Origin: Croceimicrobium hydrocarbonivorans
GTDB taxonomy: Bacteria; Bacteroidota; Bacteroidia; Flavobacteriales; Schleiferiaceae
DNA: 64,000 nt
Direction: 5' to 3'
Assembly (NCBI RefSeq): GCF_014524565.1
Contig: NZ_CP060139.1
Span: forward strand, 2,735,501 to 2,799,500
Shown: positions 22,865 to 32,279 of the stretch, in pieces
Numbering within the stretch: the stretch's first letter is position 1
How the letters are laid out: each line of letters begins with the position of its first letter
The notes under the pieces: generated by a model
The model's input: only the letters and a program-made list of their open reading frames with translations
What the model was told of the DNA's origin: nothing
Databases searched by the model: none
Translations under genes and position numbers: made by a program

Positions 22865-23466
22865 AAAATTCTACCTCCTTGATGTTCACCAGCGTGATGG
22901 CGGCCATAGGAGCCTCTCTGTGTTGTATAACTCCTGTATTGGCCTTAATTGCTGGAGCAAGCGGTGCCGCCTCCACTTTTTCCTGGTTAGATCCGGCACG
23001 GCCTTATCTAATTGGCATTACCGTATTGGTTTTAGGCTTTGCCTGGTATCAGAAGCTTAGGCCGCGGTCCAAAGAGGAAATAGAATGTGACTGCGATGAT
23101 GAGACTAAGCCTTCCTTCTGGCAATCGAAAAAATTCCTGTCTATTATCACCGTTTTTGCAGCACTGATGCTGGCTTTTCCTGTTTATGCAGATGTTTTTT
23201 ATCCCCAGCAGGAACAGCAGGCAGGTGTGGAAAATCAGCAAATTCTGAAAAGCATGGTTTTTTCAGTCAGCGGTATGACTTGCACTGGCTGCGAAGAACA
23301 CGTTCACCATGAGGTTAACAAACTTGATGGCATTGTGCAAGTACAAGCCTCTTATGAAAGTGAGAACGCAATTGTTCAGTTTGACACGTCCAGAACTTCA
23401 ATCCTTGAAATTGAAAAAGCGATAAACAGTACGGGTTACAAGGTAACGGCAATGAATAAGGAGTAA
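22861..23466 (+). CDS. MerTP-type mercuric ion transporter (MerT-MerP fusion)
   Basis: The 201-residue membrane protein begins like MerT with the vicinal cysteine pair SLCCITP (Cys21, Cys22) in helix 1. It has a cytoplasmic Cys pair ECDCDDE (Cys76, Cys78) between helices 2 and 3 and a third helix (FLSIITVFAALMLAFPVYA). A MerP-like HMA domain follows with GMTCTGC (Cys141, Cys144). MerT brings Hg(II) across the inner membrane and MerP collects it in the periplasm; here both are one chain. Uptake normally feeds MerA reductase, which is absent from this window. Confidence 0.88.
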   Translation: MKNSTSLMFTSVMAAIGASLCCITPVLALIAGASGAASTFSWLDPARPYLIGITVLVLGFAWYQKLRPRSKEEIECDCDDETKPSFWQSKKFLSIITVFAALMLAFPVYADVFYPQQEQQAGVENQQILKSMVFSVSGMTCTGCEEHVHHEVNKLDGIVQVQASYESENAIVQFDTSRTSILEIEKAINSTGYKVTAMNKE

Positions 23467-23518
23467 GTTCCGGTCATTGCAGCGGGAATACTTCAGGATT
23501 TATTTAGAGCATTTGAAT

Positions 23519-23734
23519 ATGGAAATCTTATCAAAATCAACTATCACTTGCCCGAAATGCGGGCATAAGAAAGAAGAAACGATGCCAACGGACGCGTGTG
23601 AGTTCTTCTATGAATGCGAGAACTGTCATACGCTTCTACGTCCCAAGGAGGGAGATTGCTGCGTTTATTGCTCCTACGGAACCGTTGCCTGTCCTTCTAT
23701 TCAGGAAAATGGGGCATCGAGTTGTTGTAGTTGA
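23519..23734 (+). CDS. GDCCVxC-domain protein
   Basis: A 71-residue cysteine-rich protein with ITCPKCGHKKEETMPTDAC, then FYECENC and GDCCVYCSYGTVACP, the signature of the GDCCVxC family. Some relatives are selenoproteins; this one has an ordinary Cys at every position. Family members often accompany mercury-resistance genes in Bacteroidota and may bind Hg in the cytoplasm. ATG 23519 was chosen because the upstream extension only opens with TTG. It follows merTP by 52 bases. The tail ends ASSCCS, a further possible metal site. Confidence 0.85.
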   Translation: MEILSKSTITCPKCGHKKEETMPTDACEFFYECENCHTLLRPKEGDCCVYCSYGTVACPSIQENGASSCCS

Positions 23735-23910
23735 TCCAAAATCAATTTTTTGGATTGAGAATTGAACCTTGCAGCACATATATTATATTTGAACCGGTTA
23801 AGTCGAGGATTTGGGTGCTAAACCCTCCAGCATTTGAATTACTTACTTAGCGGCTTGACTTTGACATATTGAGCGTTGTAAATATTTGATATTGAGCATA
23901 TTGGAGAGCT

Positions 23911-23935
23911 AGGTTCAAAACCCTCTCTCTCCGCA
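23911..23935 (+). other. attR: remnant of a tRNA-Ser 3' end
   Basis: GGTTCAAAACC (T-loop pattern TTCAAAA) is followed by CTCTCTCTCCGCA, the acceptor strand expected for a tRNA-Ser that begins GGAGAG. No tRNA body precedes it: the 5' half of the T-stem no longer pairs and the 90 bases upstream do not fold as a tRNA. A tRNA-type terminator follows directly. This is the duplicated end left by an element integrated in a tRNA-Ser gene; the intact tRNA should be at the other end. Confidence 0.65.
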
Positions 23936-23941
23936 AATCGG

Positions 23942-23974
23942 AAAGCCTTTACGCGAAAGCGTAAGGGCTTTTTT
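23942..23974 (+). terminator. Rho-independent terminator (former tRNA-Ser terminator)
   Basis: AAAGCC-TTTACGC and GCGTAAG-GGCTTT pair around a GAAA tetraloop and are followed by TTTTTT. Position and form fit the terminator of the tRNA gene disrupted by integration. Confidence 0.8.
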
Positions 23975-24013
23975 CGTTTCCAGGGCCAAGCTTGCTTGAA
24001 GCCTTGGGAATGG

Positions 24014-24630
24014 AAAAGCCCGCAAGGACGCAGTCCAAAGGCTTTTTGATTTGGTGTTTAGTAAGGAGAATTGAGGGATCAGCGCAGCTAATCCACTTCA
24101 AGATATGAGTAGTGAGTGATGAGATTTGAGAGATCGATCTAATTGCAAATTAGATCTAGAGGGGTGCATAAAAAAATACCTAGGCTTCGAGCATAGCGAG
24201 AAGCGGGGATTCTTGGTGTAGGTATCCTGTTTGGGATCAGCAAGCGCAGCGCAGCTAATCCACTTTTAGATATGAGTAGTGAGTAGTGAGAATTGAGAGG
24301 TCGATCTAATTGCAAATTAGATCTAGAAGATGCAAAAGCCCGCAAGGACGCAGTCCAAAGGCTTTTTGATTTGGTGTTTAGTAAGGAGAATTGAGGGATC
24401 AGCGCAGCTAATCCACTTCAAGATATGAGTAGTGAGTGATGAGATTTGAGAGATCGATCTAATTGCAAATTAGATCTAGAGGGGTGCATAAAAAAATACC
24501 TAGGCTTCGAGCATAGCGAGAAGCGGGGATTCTTGGTTAAGATATCCTGCTTGGGATCAGCAAGCGCAGCGCAGTTAATCCAATCTAAGATTTAAGTAGT
24601 AAGGTGTCGATCTAATTGCAAATTAGATTG
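24014..24630. repeat. 320-bp tandem unit with perfect 204-bp duplication and four hairpins
   Basis: Bases 24014-24217 are identical to 24334-24537 (204 bp, offset 320). A shorter related module (GGGATCAG...CGCAGCTAATCC, AGTAGTGAG, TCGATCTAATTGCAAATTAG) occurs four times. Each ends in a hairpin with 9-bp arms GATCTAATT/AATTAGATC and a GCA loop, at 24136-24156, 24303-24323, 24456-24476 and 24609-24629 (the last with one mismatch). No coding frame of interest is present. The 816 bases from 23,975 to 24,790 hold only this array and an AAAAAGCTGA/TCAGCCTTTTT hairpin near 24,700-24,723. Confidence 0.9.
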
Positions 24631-24790
24631 ACGGAATATTGATGTTCTGTAAATCCAATATGTTGCATTTTATCAATACTCTCGAATAAAATCAATTTCA
24701 AAAAGCTGAATTTCAGCCTTTTTCCAGTCTGAAGTGTTTTGTCCTGGGCCTGCTAAACTCGAAAATGCATTTTAGCTTCAAATTAAATGC

Positions 24791-25411
24791 ATGACCTTGC
24801 GCCACCTGATTATTTCTGCATTCTTTATTACATTTTTTAGCTCTTGTCAGCAAAGCTTAGAGCCTATAGAATTGCGGGATTGGTATTATGAGAACCAAGC
24901 AGATTTTAGTCAAAAGAAAAATTTTAATGGTTTTCAGGTGGAGTTGGTGCACAAACCTATAGAGGTAAAGGCACTCGAATCCATTTCTCGACATCGATTT
25001 AACTTAAAGGAGTTTGAAAACAATCTAGCGTCTCTTAAGGATATGCTTTTTCTCGAGCTCAGGTTTTCAGCATCCGGAACAAAGGATTTCTTGGATTTCG
25101 GGATAGAATCAGAAGAGGAGTACAATAAGCGCCTACAATATTTTATGGCCTATCCGGCCGAGGACATATTTATAAGAACCGACTCAAGTAAAATTCCTGT
25201 GGCATCCTATCACTTTGAAAGAAGTGATAATCTGAAGCCTTATCAATCGGTATTACTAGCATTTGATTTTTCAAATAGTTCCTTGGACGTATATGGTCTA
25301 AAAGGGGAACTCCATTTTAATGAAACCGTTTTAGGGACGGGAGGAATTATGTTTCCCCTTCAGCCCCAAAATAAGCTACCCAAATTAAACCTTGACTATG
25401 ATTCGAAATAA
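24791..25411 (+). CDS. Lipoprotein of the RHS operon, unknown function
   Basis: A 206-residue protein with a lipoprotein signal (MTLRHLIISAFFITFFSSC, Cys19). The mature part has no family I recognise; it reads as a compact alpha/beta domain with FLELRFSASGTKDFLDFGI and a C-terminal beta-rich part (YQSVLLAFDFSNSSLDVYGL). It heads the operon and overlaps the following shell-protein gene by 14 bases, so it is probably made in step with it and may help present or anchor the RHS complex at the outer membrane. That role is inference from position. Confidence 0.8.
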   Translation: MTLRHLIISAFFITFFSSCQQSLEPIELRDWYYENQADFSQKKNFNGFQVELVHKPIEVKALESISRHRFNLKEFENNLASLKDMLFLELRFSASGTKDFLDFGIESEEEYNKRLQYFMAYPAEDIFIRTDSSKIPVASYHFERSDNLKPYQSVLLAFDFSNSSLDVYGLKGELHFNETVLGTGGIMFPLQPQNKLPKLNLDYDSK

Positions 25412-28400
25412 GCGATCGCTCAAGTTCATTTCGCAAGCCTTATTGCTGAGTTTTTTGTTTCAATTGATTAGCCCGACTACGGCTTGGGCGCTTACTGGTG
25501 GTCCTAGTCAGCCTGAAGTAGAGAGCTTTCAGGCTATAGGCGTCACGGATCTGGTAGATCCATTTACTGGGGACTTTAGTTACAATATTCCCTTATTGGA
25601 TGTTGGTGGTTATCCGATCAATTTAAGTTATAGCTCAGGAATTACTATGGATCAAGAGGCTAGTTGGGTTGGCTTGGGATGGAACTTAAACCCTGGGGTA
25701 ATCAATCGCAGCATGCGCGGGATACCGGATGAGTTTGATGGGGATGAAATAAAAACGGAAATGAGTATGCGTCGCAATGAGACTTATACTTTTCGTGGGA
25801 ATTTTGGTTCGGAGTTATTTGGTATTGATATGCTTCCTGAAGATTTTGCTGGCATAAGCTTAAATCAAGGTGTTACTCTAAACTATAATACGTTCACAGG
25901 AGTGGGAATTGATATTTCTGCAGGCGTGAGTTTGGCTTTGGACTTTGGGAAATCTGGCGGTTCCTATGGTACGGCAAAATTGGGTTTAAACTTTTTGGGT
26001 AGTAGTGAGAATGGCGCTGATTTTAGTCCTTCAGTTAACTATTCAAATAAGCTATTTCAGACTAATGTTGGTTTGAGCTTGGGCGCAAGCGTTAATTCTC
26101 GCTTAGGCTTTAAAGGGCTGACAAATGGAATTAGCCTAAGTCCCCCATCAATAAATTTTGCACGTGGAAATTCATTTTATATGGTGAATTTCAAACTGGG
26201 AGCTGGCGGTTTCACAAGTTTTTTACCAAACACTTATGTCCCACAACTCCAATTACCCTATACATCTGGCAACTACGGAGCAACCTTCAAGTTTGGTGGA
26301 ACTTTGTTTGGATTAGATGGCACTTTTGATATCGGAGGAACCTATAGTTATCAAGATTTGATGACTAATCAAAAGAACTCACCTTCTTATGGCTATACAA
26401 AAATGGAAGGTGCACTTAATGTTGATAATGCAACCATGGACTTTAATAGAGAAAGAGATGGAGCATTTGATAAGTACACTACGAATCTACCCGTGACAAA
26501 CTTGACTTATGATTTATACCATCTAACTGGCCAAGGCTTATCTGGTATGTTCCGATCCTACCGTTCAGATGTGGGGTACGTAAAAGATCCGACGGTAAAG
26601 AATACCAATGGTAGTGGGCAGCTTGGTTTAGAGTTTGGGGTAACAAATTTGACTCATGATGGTGCTGGATTAAATGTTGGTGTTGTGAATTCTGAAAGTG
26701 GTATGTGGGAGGATCATAATGATGCAAAAAGTATGAAGTATGAAGCTCAATCCACAAATGATATAGAGGAAAGGTATTATTTCGCGATGGTGGGCCATCG
26801 AGCCGCAGATTTAAAAGAGTCAGGCTCAAGCGTTGACGATTGGTATAAGGATCAGGTACATGGGGCGGCTGCCATGCGTGTAGATTTAACTGGTTCTGAT
26901 TATGACGTAAAAGCTTCTCAAAATTTCGCCTATGCTAATTTTAGTACCCATAGTTTTAGTTCAATTAATCGTGACCATCGCGTAAAACGAACCCAACATA
27001 TTAGCAGTTTTACGATAGATGAAATGAAGGATTATACCTCAGCTGGAGGCTATTTTGCTGGGGAAGATGATGTGGATAATTTGGGCTCGTCTATTGCTAA
27101 AGGACATCATATTGGACAGTTTGCCGTAACTAAAACCGATGGCTCTCGCTACGTTTATGGCATTCCGGTCTATAATTATTTCAGTAAGGATGTAAGCTTT
27201 AATGTAAGTGGACGCCCTTACAATTGCCAAACGGGTCTGGTTTCTTATCAAGGCAAAGATGCTTCCGCAGAGAATGAAAGAGGACAGGATCGCTTTTTTC
27301 AGGCTATTACAACACCAGCTTATGCACATTCCTATTTATTGAGTGAAGTACTTTCGTCTGACTATTCTGATTTTGATAATACCCCCGGGCCATCTTCTGG
27401 CGATTTGGGAACCTATTACAAGTTTGAATACAACACCGTTGATGATTATAAATGGCGCGTGCCTTATGGTAATTTGAAGGCCAATTTTGATCCTGGGATG
27501 CGGACTAAAGCCTATGATGATCGCGGACATTATTCCTATGGAGAAAAAGAGATCAAGTATCTCTCGAAAATTGAAAGCAAAACACATGTGGCAATTTTTC
27601 ATACCGATGCCAGTCGTTCAGATAGTAAAGGAGTTCAAGGTGAAGAAGGTGGTGCAGGAGATTCTCCCGCTTCTATGCATCGTTTGACGAAAATCAGTTT
27701 ATACACCCTAGCCGATTATGAGGCTAATGGTGCTTCTGCAACCCCGATTAAAGAAGTGCATTTCGAATATGATTACAGTCTATGCCAGGGCGTTGATAAT
27801 AATACTAATACTACAGGGAAATTGACCTTGAAAAAGGTCTATTTCACCTATGGGAACTCTTTTAAGGGTAAGGCTAATCCTTATTATTTTACCTATGCGG
27901 ATTTGGATCACAATGGATTGGATGATGATGGAGCTAATCCAGATTATGACATTAAAGCTTATGATCGTTGGGGAAATTACAGCCCTAATAATATAGGGGG
28001 TTGTGAAGCTTCTGATGGCCCTGTAAGGGCGGATGTGCCATATACCGATCAAAATCGCTCCAATACGGATATTTACACCGCAGCCTGGTCCTTAACTGAT
28101 ATTCAATTGCCCAGTGGAGGAATTATCCAGGTGGACTATGAGGCAGATGATTACCAATACGTACAGGATAAAAAAGCTCAGCAAATGGTAGAAGTTTTAG
28201 GGAGTGGGACCAATACTACCTTTAATCCCGGTTTAGCTTCTAATTATCTCTATGTGAATAAAACCCCTCATCAATATTTCTATATCAGCACCGCGGCATT
28301 GGATGGTGATGATGATGTAGATAGTTTGAAGACGAAGTATTTCAGTGGAATAGATAAAGATCCTGTTCATTTTAAGTTTCTCATTCAAATACCTAATCGC

Positions 28401-31400
28401 ACTAGTATGCAGGTGTTTGGAAATCAAAGTGAATATGAGCAAGAGTATATTTCGGGCTATTTAAGAGTGGAAGAAGTAGGTTTTGTTCCAGGCTATGGTA
28501 ATGATTATGCCTATATTAAGGTGGAGCCAGTGAAAACGGGGGATCCTCTTAATACAACAGCTGATGCACATCCGGTATCAGTTACCGCTTGGAATTATAC
28601 AAGGATGAACAATCCAGATTTAGCATATAGTCTTCGACCGAAAAATGCCTCGGTAAATCCATCAGGATTGAGTGCGAATGGAATTGAAGACGTTTTTTAC
28701 GAACTGTATGATGCTTTTAAAAGTTTTGCGGAATTTCTTACAGGTGCAAATGGTGGTTTAAGGATAAAGAAGCAAGCCCAGAGATTTGAGATTGGAAGCT
28801 CTTGGCTCCGATTGGATGTGCCAAAGTCCGGGAAATTGGGGGGAGGAACAAGGGTTTCTAAAGTGTTAATATCAGATTCTTGGAATGCCATGGCTGGTGG
28901 TTTAGATGCTTCCTATGGACAGGAGTTTGAGTATACCTTATCTAATGGTAAGTCCAGTGGGGTAGCGGCTTATGAGCCAATGATTGGTAATGAGGAAAAT
29001 CCGTTTAGAGCTCCTGTTTTGGCACGTAAAAATGGGAGTGATCGTTTTGATAAGGAGGAGTATCTCTATGTTCCTGGTCGATATCAGGAAGGCCCTTTTG
29101 GAGAGTCATTTTTTCCAGCACCAATGGTGGGTTATAGTAGGATGACCATTAAAGATATTATTCCTGAAAACGCAAGACAACATGCTACTGGTAAAGTGGT
29201 AAAGGAGTTCTATACTGCAAAGGATTTTCCAGTTCGAGTTAAGCAGACTAGTCTTGAGGTTCAGCATAGGCCTCCATCCTTCTTAAGTAATTTCTTGAAG
29301 TTTTCAACTAAAGAGCATATGACTACCGGTCAAGGCTATACCATTGTAAAGAATGATATGCATGGTAAACCAAAGGCGGAATGGGCTTATGCAGAGGGTC
29401 AGGTAAAACCTCAGTCAGGTTTGGAGTATTTATATCGAACTAATGGGGGGAAGTTAAATAACGAAGTATCCATGCTACATAAGAATAATTCAATTTCAGA
29501 AAACTTTGAAATAGGAGTAGAATATGATTTGGTCAATGACTTTAGACACTTTTACTCGACATCTACTTCTGGTGGTTTGAATTATAATGGAGCATCATTT
29601 GTGATTCCTTTTGTTCCTCCTTTTGCTATTTATTTACCTACTATCATTCCTTCTTATAGTCGAATGAAAACGCAATATCGTTCGGTCGTAAGTACAAAAA
29701 TCGTTAATCAGTTTGGTGTTTTAAATAAAACCTTGGTACATAATGAAGAAGCAACGAGTGAAACTGAGAATTTGGTCTGGGATGCCGAAACAGGCAACGT
29801 CATCCTTACTAAGGTAAATGATAAATATGATGCTAATGTTTACAATTTTAGTTTGCCAGCACACCTTCCATACCCTCAAATGGGAGGAGTATATAAAAAT
29901 CAGGGGTTTCAGTTAAGTAATGTGAGTCTCAGTGCTGAGTACCCATTTATCGTTGAAGGTGATCCTTTTTATGAAATGTTTGGACCTGGAGATGAGGTTT
30001 TAATTTACTGTAATTCTCTTGAGAGTATTGATAGGGCCTGGATAATTGAAGGTTCTGATAGTAATGGAGATAAGGGCTATTTTTTAATAGATAAAAACGG
30101 GGATCCAATACCTTCCAATGCTGCAATGAATTCAAGTCATTCAATAGCGAATAACTATGAGGATTTAGATAATCAACAAGTTATTATCCATATAGTTTCT
30201 TCCGGGAGAGATAATCAATTTACTAATGTTGGTTCAATTGGTTTAAAGGAGAATCCGATTGATGAAACTAACATTTACGATAAAAGTCTGCAAATTGTTG
30301 ATAGAACTGCAATAATGGAAAATGTAATAAATGCAGATGTTATTACTTACTCTGATCATTGGCAAGGGACGTCAGAAATAATATTGAATGAAGGAGCTCC
30401 TAGGTTTAAGGGGTATGAAATAAGTGATGATGTTGCTGTTCAAGCTGCAAATGAGACCTTTCTGAATAGGCTTATAGGTTATTTAGCTACCAGTGGTAAA
30501 TTAAATACTTCAACCGGTGCTAATCCGATAACAGAAACAACGCTTCTTAATAATTCTTCCATTACCGCAAGTGAACTACAAGACTTTTGTATGAATTTGT
30601 GGGGTTGTGGTTCGGGGGGCTTTGCGCCTGCAGGAATTAAAACTCTAAACTCATCTGTATCAGATTATGTTGAGGTCTCAGTTGATTGGAAATTAGTTGA
30701 GAATTATTACAGTAAATCCCCTTATACAATAAAAAGTGCGGTCTGTGAAATTAAAATTGAACGTAGTGGCTGCGTAGGCTTATATATGTCGCTGGTGACT
30801 AATTTATGTGAGAATGAATTTGATATTACTAATGATGAAATTGATAATATAAAGTCAATCAATACTATTGTTGATGTTGATAATCTTAACTTCAGTTTCA
30901 AACAAGATATTGGTGGATTGTTTTACCAGACCAGAGCATATGAGGCCGAGGCAGAGCAATTTAGAACCTGTCAGATTTATGGTGAATTGATTCGGAGCAA
31001 TTCTTCTTTAAGTCCAACTTGTAATGATGATCGTCATGTTTTTTACAACTATTATCATTATTTGAGTCTCCCTTTGAATAATAATTTCTTTAGAGTGGCA
31101 AATGGAGATAATTATGGGAAGTTTGGTTTGGTGCGTCAATTGAGAACACATAAGGTTGATGTGGTAACTACTATGTTGCCCACTGGATTTTATTATAATC
31201 CATATGTCAGCAATGCTAGGGGAAATTGGCGTCCCAAATCACAATATGTAGCTTTTGCAAATCGTAGTTCAAATGCCAAGGTTCGTGAGGCCGGCGAATT
31301 TAGCTTGAAGCCATTTTGGTATTTTGATTCTCAGTTTGGGTGGGCAGAAAGCCCCGGTATTTCTTGGAAAAAGGCAAGTGAGTCTACTAAATATCTTCCC

Positions 31401-32279
31401 AATGGAGAAAATGTGGAGTCTAAAGATGCTTTAGGTTTGTGTACTTCAGCGTTAGTAGATGGAGATAACTATGTTGTGGCCAGTGGGCAGAATATGTCTA
31501 TTGGACAACTTCTAAGCTTAGATTTTGAGCCTGGTACGACCCCTGAACACGATGGTTTGTTCAATAGTATGGTGAATGTTTATTTTGGTTTTAGGGGAGC
31601 TTCATCAATTCCTAGCTTTCTTAATACCACTCAGAGCCATACTGGATTTCAATCATTGAGAATAAGTTCAGGTTCATTAACCATAGCAGAAATTTATTAT
31701 CCAAGATTCTTTTCTAAAGTTCAATTGAATAATCCAATCTATCAGTACGTATATGAACAAAGAGATTCTGAAAAACTTAACACATTTTTCCAAATTGAAT
31801 CTGAAAATACAGAAAGTGAGACACAGGAATATTTGGTTTCCTTTTGGTTGAAGGCGGAAGATGGTGCTAGTCTTACTGATCAAAGCTTTAATTTACAATT
31901 TAACAACGTAGGTGGTACAGGAAGTTTTGTGACAGCCAATAATATCAGGAAAATATCTCCAATGATTAACGGTTGGCAAAAGGTTGAACAGATTTTAGAG
32001 GTTCAAGCTGGCTCATCCGTTGATAAGGTAATGATGGTTTTTCAGAAAAGTCATGGCGCGGCAATATACATGGATGATTTACGCATTCATCCGTCAAATG
32101 GATTAATGACTTCAAATGTTTATGATAAGGTTTTTGGAAGACTGTCAGCCCAGTTGGATGCAAATAATTATGCAACTTATTATGAGTATGATTTGGAAGG
32201 AAATTTAGTAAGGGTGAAAAGGGAAACTGAAAGAGGGATCCAAACAATTCAAGAGAATCGTCAAAATCTCGTGAAGTAA
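25398..32279 (+). CDS. Giant SpvB/TcB-like shell protein (2,293 aa)
   Basis: An N-terminal signal sequence (LKFISQALLLSFLFQLISPT, ending WA) is followed by DLVDPFTGDFSYNIPLLDVG, GGYPINLSYSSGITM and SWVGLGWNLNPGVINR. This resembles the opening of SpvB/TcB proteins (x-TG-x-YSIPL ... LSLSYNSG ... GLGWSL). The long beta-rich middle has many Tyr/Asp/Gly-rich strands. The very end reads TYYEYDLEGNLVRVKRETER, a YD/RHS repeat. I read it as the first half of a two-polypeptide RHS cage completed by the 3,185-aa protein downstream. ATG 25398 was chosen over the upstream TTG because it begins the signal peptide. It overlaps the lipoprotein gene by 14 bases and the next gene by one base (TAATG). Confidence 0.8.
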   Translation: MIRNKRSLKFISQALLLSFLFQLISPTTAWALTGGPSQPEVESFQAIGVTDLVDPFTGDFSYNIPLLDVGGYPINLSYSSGITMDQEASWVGLGWNLNPGVINRSMRGIPDEFDGDEIKTEMSMRRNETYTFRGNFGSELFGIDMLPEDFAGISLNQGVTLNYNTFTGVGIDISAGVSLALDFGKSGGSYGTAKLGLNFLGSSENGADFSPSVNYSNKLFQTNVGLSLGASVNSRLGFKGLTNGISLSPPSINFARGNSFYMVNFKLGAGGFTSFLPNTYVPQLQLPYTSGNYGATFKFGGTLFGLDGTFDIGGTYSYQDLMTNQKNSPSYGYTKMEGALNVDNATMDFNRERDGAFDKYTTNLPVTNLTYDLYHLTGQGLSGMFRSYRSDVGYVKDPTVKNTNGSGQLGLEFGVTNLTHDGAGLNVGVVNSESGMWEDHNDAKSMKYEAQSTNDIEERYYFAMVGHRAADLKESGSSVDDWYKDQVHGAAAMRVDLTGSDYDVKASQNFAYANFSTHSFSSINRDHRVKRTQHISSFTIDEMKDYTSAGGYFAGEDDVDNLGSSIAKGHHIGQFAVTKTDGSRYVYGIPVYNYFSKDVSFNVSGRPYNCQTGLVSYQGKDASAENERGQDRFFQAITTPAYAHSYLLSEVLSSDYSDFDNTPGPSSGDLGTYYKFEYNTVDDYKWRVPYGNLKANFDPGMRTKAYDDRGHYSYGEKEIKYLSKIESKTHVAIFHTDASRSDSKGVQGEEGGAGDSPASMHRLTKISLYTLADYEANGASATPIKEVHFEYDYSLCQGVDNNTNTTGKLTLKKVYFTYGNSFKGKANPYYFTYADLDHNGLDDDGANPDYDIKAYDRWGNYSPNNIGGCEASDGPVRADVPYTDQNRSNTDIYTAAWSLTDIQLPSGGIIQVDYEADDYQYVQDKKAQQMVEVLGSGTNTTFNPGLASNYLYVNKTPHQYFYISTAALDGDDDVDSLKTKYFSGIDKDPVHFKFLIQIPNRTSMQVFGNQSEYEQEYISGYLRVEEVGFVPGYGNDYAYIKVEPVKTGDPLNTTADAHPVSVTAWNYTRMNNPDLAYSLRPKNASVNPSGLSANGIEDVFYELYDAFKSFAEFLTGANGGLRIKKQAQRFEIGSSWLRLDVPKSGKLGGGTRVSKVLISDSWNAMAGGLDASYGQEFEYTLSNGKSSGVAAYEPMIGNEENPFRAPVLARKNGSDRFDKEEYLYVPGRYQEGPFGESFFPAPMVGYSRMTIKDIIPENARQHATGKVVKEFYTAKDFPVRVKQTSLEVQHRPPSFLSNFLKFSTKEHMTTGQGYTIVKNDMHGKPKAEWAYAEGQVKPQSGLEYLYRTNGGKLNNEVSMLHKNNSISENFEIGVEYDLVNDFRHFYSTSTSGGLNYNGASFVIPFVPPFAIYLPTIIPSYSRMKTQYRSVVSTKIVNQFGVLNKTLVHNEEATSETENLVWDAETGNVILTKVNDKYDANVYNFSLPAHLPYPQMGGVYKNQGFQLSNVSLSAEYPFIVEGDPFYEMFGPGDEVLIYCNSLESIDRAWIIEGSDSNGDKGYFLIDKNGDPIPSNAAMNSSHSIANNYEDLDNQQVIIHIVSSGRDNQFTNVGSIGLKENPIDETNIYDKSLQIVDRTAIMENVINADVITYSDHWQGTSEIILNEGAPRFKGYEISDDVAVQAANETFLNRLIGYLATSGKLNTSTGANPITETTLLNNSSITASELQDFCMNLWGCGSGGFAPAGIKTLNSSVSDYVEVSVDWKLVENYYSKSPYTIKSAVCEIKIERSGCVGLYMSLVTNLCENEFDITNDEIDNIKSINTIVDVDNLNFSFKQDIGGLFYQTRAYEAEAEQFRTCQIYGELIRSNSSLSPTCNDDRHVFYNYYHYLSLPLNNNFFRVANGDNYGKFGLVRQLRTHKVDVVTTMLPTGFYYNPYVSNARGNWRPKSQYVAFANRSSNAKVREAGEFSLKPFWYFDSQFGWAESPGISWKKASESTKYLPNGENVESKDALGLCTSALVDGDNYVVASGQNMSIGQLLSLDFEPGTTPEHDGLFNSMVNVYFGFRGASSIPSFLNTTQSHTGFQSLRISSGSLTIAEIYYPRFFSKVQLNNPIYQYVYEQRDSEKLNTFFQIESENTESETQEYLVSFWLKAEDGASLTDQSFNLQFNNVGGTGSFVTANNIRKISPMINGWQKVEQILEVQAGSSVDKVMMVFQKSHGAAIYMDDLRIHPSNGLMTSNVYDKVFGRLSAQLDANNYATYYEYDLEGNLVRVKRETERGIQTIQENRQNLVK

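Larger units (their letters stand above)
1..23935. mobile_element. Right part of an integrative (ICE-like) element, tRNA-Ser site
   Basis: The stretch carries element functions (RteC regulator, excisionase-like HTH protein, primase-helicase), a restriction-modification module and metal-resistance cargo. It ends at a remnant of a tRNA-Ser 3' end at about 23,911-23,935, directly followed by a strong tRNA-style terminator. This is what integration into a tRNA 3' end leaves behind. Beyond it the gene content changes to chromosomal-looking secretion and surface genes. The left end, the integrase and any relaxase are outside the window, so it is not possible to say whether the element is conjugative, mobilisable or neither. 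The boundary is inferred. Confidence 0.6.

Noticed and set aside
24139-24345. Minus-strand ORF of 68 codons in the repeat array
   Set aside because: It is created by the repeated sequence and overlaps the hairpins; no coding signs.
23735-24790. CRISPR array considered for the repeats near 24.0-24.6 kb
   Set aside because: Repeat units are 80-320 bp with identical interiors and no short repeat plus unique spacer pattern; no cas genes are nearby.
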